Shown here piece by piece: positions 24,401-36,400 of a DNA stretch of 64,000 nt. The DNA lies in contig OY755237.1 in NCBI GenBank assembly GCA_963576725.1, positions 59,511,873-59,575,872 on the forward strand. The letters run 5' to 3'. Under the pieces are notes generated by a model. That model did not search any database, was not told the DNA's origin, and worked only from the letters and a program-made list of their open reading frames with translations. The stretch is from Azorinus chamasolen (Eukaryota > Mollusca > Bivalvia > Cardiida > Solecurtidae). Numbering within the stretch: position 1 is the stretch's first letter; each line of letters opens with the position of its first letter. Both the position numbers and the translations under genes were made by a program.

Positions 24401-27400
24401 TCAGATCAAACCACTTTGAATAAATCTACCGAAAAGGAGTATTAACTAGAGAAAAGGATTTTTTTTTAGAATTTTGTAGTTTGAAACCATTGTGATAAAT
24501 AGAGCATTTGCTCCTATAGGAGCAAATGCTCTATTTATCACAATGGTTTCATAAAGTGACTTTTACAGAGGCATAGAAAGGCATATTTATGGAGGAAAGG
24601 GTTAAGTGTTAAAATGGTTAAAGATTGACAACTCTTTATCTTTATTTTTTTCTCGGATAATATATAGAACATTCTGTAATACAATATGTTCTGTTAATCT
24701 AATTTTTCCTGATTCTTTTACATAGGTTCTTCAGAATGCGATGTACAAACTACCATATGTGGACACATACTACCACAAGCGGGACCACTCCCTCATGGTT
24801 GTTCTCCACAACCCCCACAATCCCGAGTTCCAGAATCATGAGGATTGGCACACAGAACTACATTCCAATGTTGGATTTAGGTAAGTTAGTAGAAATTAAT
24901 ATTATTCTATTAGCAATCAGAGCCGACCCTGAGCAGACAGCTCCTAAAAGAGCTGTCTGATCAGGGTCTGCTCTCTTTCTTTATGGAATTTTATAGATCT
25001 GATTTTACAGTTTCCACCATGGTGAAAAACGAGTAACTTGGTATCTCATAACTTATACACGCATGGTATTTGAAATTAAGTTGGAAAATCTACTTCACGA
25101 TTTTTTTTTTGCAGATGACTAATTTTGCAGTCAATCATTACATAAACAGACGTTCAGATTAAAACATTTTCAAGAATAACTTGTTTATTTCTCCACCAAA
25201 CCCTATTTTGTGACCATACTTTAGAATCGTCTCGAAGAGAGTGGTCACAACATAGGGTTTGGTGGAGAAATGACGATTTTAGTACTTGAGTATGCACATT
25301 TATCTGTTGCTCTGCATAGACAAGATGCATGTTTTATCTTTATAGGAACTACCTGGACTATGTGGAGGAGTCGGTGGCTGACTGGACAAATGAGGAGGAG
25401 GCAAAGTATCAGGCACATCAACTCTCCAAGGAGCTGGAGAAGATGAGGGATGACGAAGAGCGTGCCAGTCGTGCAGCCGACAAGAAAAAACCCTCCAAGA
25501 GATCTGCCAGTTAGTATATAGTGTCCATATATTTCAGCTAAAGATTGTCATTAATGCTTTACTTGATAGAGTTGCCTCTTAATACCTTTCCAAACTGAGT
25601 AGACCAGATTAGATGTCTCCTGTAGGAACTGTCTGATCATGGTCTGCTTTGTTTGTTTATTAATTTAAGAAATGATTCTACAGTTTCTGCTTGGTGAAAA
25701 GTTTCCTTTTCATAATGCCATTATAAGATTCAGTTAACACTATCCATAGTCATTATTTCTTACGTGAATACTAATGAGGTTAAGGGCTAAATACAGTAAA
25801 ACCTCTCTATAACGACCACTAAATTGTGTTAATTAGTTTGTATTTAGGGCAGGTGGCTGCTTAAAGCAAGGAGAAAGTAAAACAGAACGCTCCTAGGAGC
25901 GTTCTGTTTTACTTTCACCTTGCTTTAAGCAGCCACCTGTCTTTAACACAAAATACATGATTTAATTTAGTGGCCATTATAGGGAGGTTTTCCTGTATTT
26001 CCAAAGGGATTTCCTTATGTACACACTCACTATTCTATGGACAGTTTGTTGTCATGTCACAAAAGTTAACAAGTAGCAGTCTTTAACCCATTACTCCATG
26101 AATATTCATGTAAGAAATAACAACATCATGAATATTGATCAAATTAATTTTTATAATGGCATATGTACACAGGAATAGTTGCTTATTTCAGTAACTGTAA
26201 AGTCATATCTATATTATTTCATAGGCAAATAGAGCAGACACTGATCAGATGGATCCTACAGTGCAGGAACCATGAATGAATAAGTTATAATGACTAATCT
26301 AGCTTGAGGCCCTCAATCAAAGCATTTCATATAAAACACAAAAAGTAACACTGTTTGGTGTTAAGGTAATAATGGCAATGTGCAAACAGTATTGACCCAG
26401 ACCAGAAGGTTACCAGAGGAGTTCTATTATAAGTGTCTGCATCTGCACAGCTTGCTTCATATTTTCCATAATAAAAAAATCTACCAAAGCAAGTCCACTT
26501 GTTTATATTGGTTTTATAGGTTTAGCAAGGTCTGTACCTTTTCTTTCTGTCTCTCCAGCCTCCAGGTCCAAGTCTCCCAAGGGTTCACGAGGCAGCAGTC
26601 AGGAGCGACCGTCTTCCGCTGGCAGCAACATCTTCATCCGTGATAACTCTCTCAAGGCATGGAAGATAGAACAGGAGAGAATAAAGGCCGAGGAGGATGA
26701 GAAAGAGAGGGTGAAGAGTGCAAAACGCTCCAAGTCACCTAAAAAGGTGTGTAAGGTGGAGCACCTATTGCTGTCTTTAACCCATTCCCTTGTAGGCTAT
26801 TTTTAGACCTAACCTCTTTGAATTAATCTACTGAAAAGGAGCATTTACTAGAAAAAATGAAAATTTCAGAATTGTGCACTTTTGAGACCAATTTGTGATA
26901 ATGGAGCAAATACACTATTTATCACAATGGTTCCCAAAAAGTGACTTTTACTGGGAATCAGCAATGCATTTTCTGGTTTAACCCTTTACTCCATAGTGAC
27001 TTCACCGACATAGTAGACCCAGATCAGATGGATCAAGGTCTTTTAATGCATTCCCCAAAAGAGCAGATTCAAATCAGATGGCTACTGATCATATATAGCC
27101 ATCTTATCAGGGTCTGCTCTGTTTGCTTATGAAATACTATGGATATGATTCTACAGTTTCTGCCATGTTAAATTGTTTTGTTTATAATACAATAAAACTT
27201 CTGACAGCTTATTAATATTTTTATGTCATTTATTTCTGACATGAATGTTCATGGGGTAAAGTGGACACACTTTCTGACATATATGCTTAGTTCCCAGCTT
27301 CTACAATTTTGGAAGAAGCTGGAACCAGGCAAACATGCATAAGAATATTAATTAAGTTTGATTTAAAGTCCTGTCTTCAATTTTTGGCTAAGTCTTCCCA

Positions 27401-30400
27401 CTGTATTTCTTTTTCTATAAACACATTTTCATTTTCACCTACGGAGTGGGTTCGATAGGACAGAGTTAATTTATATCATACCATTATCATTTGCTCAATA
27501 TACAAACAATATTTGACACAATATTAACTGTAACATTTGTATATTCTTAACAGAAAGAGGATAAAGAAGATGCAAAGAAGAAGGGCAGCAGTCCCCGGGG
27601 CAGTGCCAAGTCCAAAGCCTCAGGCAAAGATCATGACCAGGAGCCGGGCGAGTTTGAGCCAGCTGTAGAGGAGAGATACTGGCCAGTAAGTTTGACCATT
27701 ACCAGATATATGTTATAAACTGTAGCATACAATATCCCCAGCTTCAAAATCATCATCTGAAAACTATTACCGTATTTACACTAACTATTTGGACACCAAA
27801 TCTCCCCCCTCAACCTGTGTGTAAAGTTGATTAAGTCAATTTGACAAAGTTTTGATGACTTATGGAGTACAGTATAAGAGTCAGTTTGAAACCTGATAAG
27901 TGACTACACATATAAGAGTGTCAGTTTGAACCCTGATCGGTTGTTTTACCTATAAGAGTTTCAGTTTGAACCCTGATCAGTGATTACACCTACAACACCC
28001 TTATCATTGAGTACACTTATATATATGAGTGTCAGTTTGAACTATGATCAGTGACTACACCTATAAGAGTGTCAGTATGAGCCCTGATCAGTGAGTACAC
28101 ATATAAAAAGCGACACTGATCATTGAGCACACCTGTATAAGAGTGTCAGTTTGAACTATGATCAGTGAGCACACCTGTATAAGAGTGTCAGTATGAGCCC
28201 TGATCAGTGAGTACACATATAAAAAAAGACACTGATCAGTGAGCACACCTATAAGAGTGTCAGTTTGAACCCCAACAGTGGCTACACATACAGAGTAGAC
28301 CCAGATCAGATGGATGAAGGTGTGCTCTGTCTGCCAAAGGCATTATATAGATATGATATAGTGTCTGCCATTGAATATTCATCAGAGTATAGAATATTCA
28401 TCAGCTATAGAATATTCATCAGCATATTCATCAGCTATAGAATATTCATCAGCTATAGAATATAGAATATTCATCAACTATAGAATATTCATCAGATATA
28501 GAATATAGAATATTCATCAACTATAGAATATTCATCAGCTATAGAATATAGAATATTCATCAACTATAGAATATTCATCAGCTATAGAATATAGAATATT
28601 CATCAACTATAGAATATTCATCAGCTATAGAATATAGAATATTCATCAACTATAGAATATTCATCAGCTATAGAATATTCATCAGCATATTCATCAGCTA
28701 TAGAATATTCATCAGCATATTCATCAACTATAGAATATTCATCAACTATAGAATATTCATCAGCTATAGAATATAGAATATTCATCAACTATAGAATATT
28801 CATCAGCTATAGAATATAGAATATTCATCAACTATAGAATATTCATCAGGTAAAGTGTTAATTAGGAATATTGGTTAATCAAGAATGATTACTCACTTAC
28901 TTAGCCATGTTACTCATGTGTTTCTGTACATCTCTTCAGTTTCATGGATATGATTTGGGCAATAATCTGATCCATGTGTCCGGCATCACTACCACACTAT
29001 TCCCAGCAGATGATGGCCATATTAGGACAGAAAGAACAGAATTTGTACAAGGTAAGAAGAGATAGCCTTTATAATCCAGGTTCACATATATTAACCCATT
29101 CCCTCATATTGACACCTTTTGACGCCTCTGTAAAAGTCACTTTTTGAAACCATTGCGATAAATAAAGCATTTGCTCCATAGGAGCAAATGCTGTATTTAT
29201 CACAATGATTTCAAAACTACACAATTCTAAAATTTACCTTTTTGCTAGTAAATGCTCCTTTTTGATAGAGGAATTATGGGTTAATGAAGCATGCTGGAAT
29301 TAAAGCAGACAATTATCTTCTTCAACCCTTTACTCCGCAACATCTTTACAAGCAGAGTAGACCCAGATCATAGGACTCTTGTAGGAATTGTCTGATTAAC
29401 CCTTTCCCTGTTCTATATTTATTCCAAATTTCAATACCTGCTGAATACTGTAAAACAGGTTTTATTAGCGACAATATATATTTCGCGCTAATTCGCGAAT
29501 GCGTTGCCCCGCGAATTCAATATTTTCGCTAATAAATCAGTAACAAGTATAAAAAGGAGTAACGTCCGAAATCGGTATATCCGGAATATGGTCAGATTTA
29601 TCACGTCGTCGTCCATGTGTTTTCTGCATTAATAACATTCTTCGTTCAACACAAATGTTGGATGAAGTGTATTGCTTCCATATATTTTGTTTAGTAAATT
29701 TTGTTTTTTTAAATAAAAAATACAGACCGAAAAAATGGAAGAATGTTTCTCTTCTTCATTGATCTCCATGAAAAGGGAAGTAACTCTTATATACATACAT
29801 GTATACATGTACGGCAAGTGGTAAATTGTCGTAGATAACATCTGGTTGTTTTGTACAATTACGGAATTTTGAAACAGGTTTGACTCTATGTAATTGTGAA
29901 AAACAATTCACTCATGTTGACTATTGAATACCAGCTTATGCCAAGCAGCATTTAACAGATCAACACGTATACACAAACTTGTCAATTTGTTTTCACACGT
30001 TTACCGTCCAAGTCTCAATAGGGGCACTGATTTAACCTTTAGCCTCATAATGGACAAATCGTGATAACCATTTCTTTTGCAGACAGTTTTGATCCAAATA
30101 AGACCCCGAAGTAATAAATGAGTAGTAACTTTGTTGCTTACATTTCCACCATTTCATCAGTAGACCGGTGTGTCACGCTGTGCCATACATCCGAGTTTTG
30201 GGTAAAATTCTCAAAACAATTACAAAATTGAATACTGGTAAATACAGGCCTTAACGCATGCTATAAATTATCGATTGATAACCCTTAAATTGCCGACGGC
30301 AGTTACATACATTCGGCAGAAATTTATTCTTTGCCCTTTTTACAGCATTCGGCAGAGTTTTATACGAGTCTATTTCCGTTAAGTTAATTTAGCGAGATGG

Positions 30401-33400
30401 ACACCGTAGCGAAATCATCATGACGCGAATTAATACAAAATCACATTTACGCGAAATAATCATGACGCGAATATAACCTGTTTTACAGTATTCATTAACA
30501 AAATAGTTATAAAGAAATATGGAAGGTGGAACATTGTAGACATTTTAAAAAGCAAAGAAACAGATCTATCTATATTCTTTTAGCAAACAGAGTAGACCCT
30601 GATCAGACGGCTCCTCTAGGAGCCGTCTGATCTGGGTCTATTCTGTTTGCAAATGCGTGAAAACACGTTTACATGAGGGAAAGGGTTAAAGACTGTTTTA
30701 TTTTTAAAGCAGATGGTAGCTTTCTGACTAACTGTCTTCCTGTATTAAGCAACCATCTACTCTTACAGACCCCTTGTTTATTCATTATGAGGTCACTACA
30801 GGCAGGTTCTACTGTACATTTTTCTTTTATGAATATTCATGGAGTAAAGTGTTGATGGTTGGATTGTTTAAACCTTTACTCCATAAATACGACTTTCTAT
30901 GCCTTTGCAAACAGAATAGACCCAGATCAGACGGCTCCTCTAGGAACCGTCTGATCAGGGTCTGTTCTGTTTGCTTATAATATAATACAAGTATGATTCT
31001 ACAGTTTCTGCCATTGTCAAACATTACTGTGACCATATCCTATTATAACAATTAATCTAATTGATATTCATGATGTCATGATATGTTACATGAATATTCA
31101 ATGAGTAAAGGGTTAAATAAATTAGTGTTAGTAGTTCAAACATACCATCATAGAATGAAGCAGCTTTTTATGCTCTCCTTTAACCCTTTCAAATGGACTT
31201 TTCCAAATTTCAAATAGGTCAAGCTTACCATGAATATTTAGAGTTTTTTAAAAGAAAAGGGTAACATCACAAACAGTGGAGACCCTGATGAATAGGCTCC
31301 TCTAAGAGCCCTCTCATTTAGTTCTACACTGTTTGCAAAGGACATTTGTGACTGGTTTTCTGGATTGATAAGTTTATTTGTAAGACAGGTGATGAGAGGA
31401 AAATTCAGCATCCAACCTTTGTTATATATGTCTCTTTCAGGCACTGTGAGTGTGAAGACGTCAGTGCTCAAGGACAACCACACCTTCACCGTGCACATCC
31501 TTGACCCCAAGGACCCAGGTCAAGAGGACAGTGACCTTGATGACAGAGATGGGATGGAGAAAGGAGAGTTTGAGAGGCCAGAAAAAGTCCACAAAGATGG
31601 TGAGTTTTCAACATTGCTGTGTGATTGTTGTTTGTACAGTTTGCTTTCTATTAACCCATTCCCTTATATTGATGCCTTTTGACGCCTCTGTAAGTCACTT
31701 TTTAAGTCATTCTGATAAATGCTCTATTTAATCGCATTGATTTCAAAAGTACACAATTCTAAAATTGTCCTTTTCTAAAGTGTAAATGTCCCTTTTTGGT
31801 AGATTTATTCAAAGAGGTTTGGTGTAAAAGTAGCTTATGAGGGAATGGGTTAATTATGTCATACATGTTTAACTCATCTGTGATTCAAAGACGGAGAAAG
31901 AGTTAAGCCTCGTAGACATAGTTGTCAATTCACAAAAGGTTTAATCCTTTATAAAAGCATTTGAACTAAGACGTTTTTGCCATGACAGAAGCCTTAGAAT
32001 CAGATCTATGTTATTCCACAAGCAAACAGAGCAGACCCTGATAAAATGGCTCATACAGGTGCCATCTGATCTAGGTTGACTCTGCTTTCAAGGGTGTCCA
32101 TTTGCGTCTCTGTGAGGTGAAAGGTTAACATTGGCCATAACTTCAGCATCTTTAGAGGGTAGTTTAAAGTTACACCCATGATGAATAGCTCATTCATCTT
32201 GACTTGGAAGCTTCATAAAGCTTCACAGACTTTTAAGTATTTTGAAGGTCAAATTCACTTAACCATTTACTTGATAGAAATGCCTTTCCATGCCTTTGCT
32301 ATCAGAACATTCCCTGATCAGGTGGTTCCTATCAGAGCCATCTGATCGGAGTCTGCACTGTTTTCTTTCATAGTTATATAGATCTGATTCTACTTTAACC
32401 CTTTCCTCCATAGGCTATTTTAAGTATTTTTAGACCCAACCACTTTGAATGAATCCACCCAAAAGGAGCATTAACTAGAGAAAAGGAAAAAAAATTAATT
32501 TTGTAGTTTGAAACCATTGTGATAACTAGAGCATTTGCTCCTATAGGAGCAAATGCTCTAGTTATCACAATGGTTTCAATAGGTTATTTTTACAGAGGCG
32601 TAGAAAGGCGTATTTATGGAGGAAAGGGTTAATATTCAAAATATGTTTTTTGCTCCAATTTTTCAAAAGCACAATCCCAATATGAGACTGAGTCACTTTG
32701 AATCTGATACGAAATTTACTGCCTGCACAGATATCACATATTTACCTATAATACGGAAAGAGTCTAGGTTTCCCATATTCACCCTTTCCCTGTTCTATAA
32801 TTATCCAAATTTAAATACCTACTGAATATTCATGGACAAAACAGTTATAATTAAATGTGGAAGATGGAACATGGTAGCCATTTTAAAAATTAAAGAAACA
32901 GATCTATCTACGGTAATTCAATTTCAAACAGAACAGACCCTGATCAAACGACTCCTATAGGAGCCATTTGATCTTGGTCTACTCTGTTTGCAAATGTGTG
33001 TAAAGGAATTTTTTTAAGGGAAAGGGTTAAAAGGTATTTTCAGAAATATGGTGAAATAAAATTTCTATTTCTTTGATCCATTGCAGATGAAACTGTTATC
33101 TCAGACAAGCGAAGTCAAAGGTCAAAGTCCAACTCCATCAAATCGGGCTTTCATAAGCGGACCTCAGTCAGTGCCTTTGGCTCCATCACCGCCCAGATGT
33201 GTGACGGGATGACACTGGCTCTTAGTCAGTTTGGAGAGTTAGGCCAGGCCCCAGATGGTTAGTTTTTAACACCATTACTAATGTTATAAACTGTTCTAAT
33301 GAATGTTTGTGCTACTGATAATAATAAACAGAGCAGACTCTGATCAGAAGGCTCCTACAGGAGCCATCTGATCTGGATTTACTTTCTTTGCAAAAGCGTG

Positions 33401-36400
33401 AAAAGACGTTTATATGAAAGAAAGGGTTAACCAAAGTTCTAACATACCACGATCTTAACATCCAGTTTGATTGTATGATTTTTAGAAAGATGGGCCCCTC
33501 AGTCAAAAACTGAGAATAATGAAAATAGTAGAGTAAGCTTACTAAGAGTGAGCTTGATCCAAACATTTAATGGGCAAGTTGGCCATGATTCTAGTATGCA
33601 TCCAACTCTCTTGTAAACATCACAGCAAAGATATACAGTAAAACCTCTCTATAACGGCCACTAAATTACATCAAGTATTTTTTGTTAAAGGCATGTGGTT
33701 GCTTAAAGCAAGGTGAAAGTAAAACAGAACGCTCCTATAGGAGCGTTCTGTTTTACTTTCACCTTTCTTTAAGCAGCCACCTGTCCTAAATACCAAATAA
33801 TTAACACAATTTAGTGTCCGTTATAGAGAGGTTTTACTGTGTATGTATTCTTGCCCTTTTTTCAGGTAAAAAGTATGAGCCTGTGCCTTACACTCCTCCT
33901 GTCACCGACCCCAGCCCTATACCTCCCCCGTCCCCATCCAAGAACAAGAAGGGAGACAAGAAATCAGAAAAAGGAACAGTTACTCCAGAACCTGCTCAAG
34001 CCCAGGTATGATGGCATTCTTGTTCTACTATGTATTCCACAACCACTTTGCTCAGTGATGGTAAAAATGATTTCACATAGAAGTAGTCAAATTGTTAACA
34101 TGTTCAATGTTGAATTTTTAGTTTGACTATTCTAAAATTCAAACTTACCATGGTGAATATTCAGGGATGTTTTTTTTTTAAAGAAAAGTGTAACATGACA
34201 AACAGTGCAGACCCAGGTGAGAGGGCTCTTCTAGGAGCCCTCTCATCTGGGTCTACACTGTTTGCAAAGGACTTTAGTGACTCTTTTCCCACACTGAAAG
34301 GGTTAAATATCTGTACAATTTGAAAATTTGACCTTTTTCAATAAAATCAACCATTATTACTCTAAATATCTTTACCAAAAAACGAGCAAGTTTAAAGAGA
34401 GAGAGAGAGCAAAATTAAGAAGCCTTATAATGCCAAGAGTCATTTTGTTGGTGATAAAGATTAACCCTTACTTCATATATGCACATTTTTATGTTAGACC
34501 TAGATCAGACAGAGCTGAAGCTGTCTGAACAGGATCTTCTCTGTTTGGTTGTTGAATATTATTATAAATCTGATTCTACAGTTGCCCTTGTTTATATGCG
34601 CAACAATAATTCAGTAGATATGACCACTGATGAATGTTGATTGATAATTCTTCTTACTTCCCATCTCAAATCAAAGCATTGCAGATGCTGCAGTATTGAA
34701 ACACAAATTTCTGATACAAACTACACAAAATGCAGAATCAGATCTACCGGTATATTATTTCATAAGCAAATGGAGCAGACCCTGATTGGACAGCTCCTAC
34801 TGGAGTTGTCTGATCTGGGTCTACTCTGTTTGTAAAGACATTAAAGGTGTACCTATGGAGTAAACGGTTAACTGTTTAACGAAATTGTTGTTTGCGAACC
34901 TTGTTGTTTGGTTCAACTCTCAAAATAAATTCTTTCATCAATTTCTTCATAGAAATACAGTAAACCCCCTCAAAATCAGAATTTTAGTAAAGTAGAACTT
35001 AGATCTTTTAGGCAGGTGGCTTAAAGCTTAATGCAGTGTGAAAATCCTATGGGCACTTTCATCCTGCATTTAGCTGCCACCTGTCTTAACCCTTTCCTCC
35101 ATAAATACGCCTTTCTACGCCTTTTTGAAACCATTGTGATAAATAGAGCATTTGCTCCTAAGGAGCAAATGCTCTATTTATCACAATGGTTTCAAACTAC
35201 AAAATTCTAAAAAAAAATCCTTTTCTCTAGTTAATGCTCCTTTTCGGTAGATTTATTCAAAGAGGCTGGATCTAAAAATAGCCTTTGCGGGAATGGGTTA
35301 AAGACCAACATTGATACTAACTGGATAGTCTGGTTATGAGTGGTTTTATTGTACAGTTAACAGTGCCAAGCAGTTTGGTTCCTGATTACATACTGAGTTA
35401 CTTGGCATCTCATCAGGATTGAAACTGAGGAGTTTCTGCATGACTATCACCATGCATTAAGCTGTCCCCTATTTTGAAGACCGATAATGATACTTATTTT
35501 AGTGTTAGAACTATTGGGGTTTTGCTTTATATATGTTACTTTTTATGCTATTGTATGAACCTGGAGTTTTACAAAATTTAATGCTAAGAAATGAAGAACA
35601 ATAAAAGGAAAGGTTATTTTACTGTTGCTACTTTATAATAGAGTCGATCGAGTCATGCACAGGGAGCACAAAGTAAATTATCCTCACAGCGAGTGACGGT
35701 AAGGTGGCAGCTGATACTAACATGAGACAGCTCCGGTTGTATGCTCCTCTTGCGTAATGCATCAAAATGTTTAGCTTTGCTTTTGTACAAAGAATTTATA
35801 TTATGCAGTAAAACCTGTCTAGTCTACAGCGAACACCTAAATTAAGTCTAATTCTGGGTTGTTAACAAACTTTCAAAGGTGGTAGCTTAATGCAGGAAGA
35901 AAGTCAGCAGAAAGCTCCTCTGGGAGTCTTCTGCATTAATTTTCATCATGCATTAGGCAACTACCTGTTCTTATAGACCTTCATGTTTACTAACTGTATG
36001 GTCACCATGGACAAGGTTTTACTTTATAATGAAATGAAAAACAAATACAAAATATTTATATTAGGATGAAATAAACTTAATTTTATCAAATAAAAATATA
36101 TTCATTAGTTTACGGTTACTTCAAATGGATTTAATGATTTGACATTTACACATTTTTGTTAAATTAATATTTTACAGAAGTCATGCCTTTTCTTGTAATA
36201 AAACCTTTTTTTGCCTAATTTTTATAATATTATGGCCAAACTTGTTTGTCTTTGCAGTGTCATTGTGTTTTTTTGTATACACATACATCACCATAACAAT
36301 ACATTTCATACCGTAGCATATCATTTAAGTCTTCAAACGATCACATTCAGAATGGCAACTGTTCCTCAACTTTAATCTCAGTTAGTCTTCATCCTCTTAT

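Noticed and set aside
28370..28860. CRISPR-like array
   Set aside because: Repeats are 18-25 bp with no unique spacers, inside a eukaryotic intron; it is a minisatellite from an H1 end.
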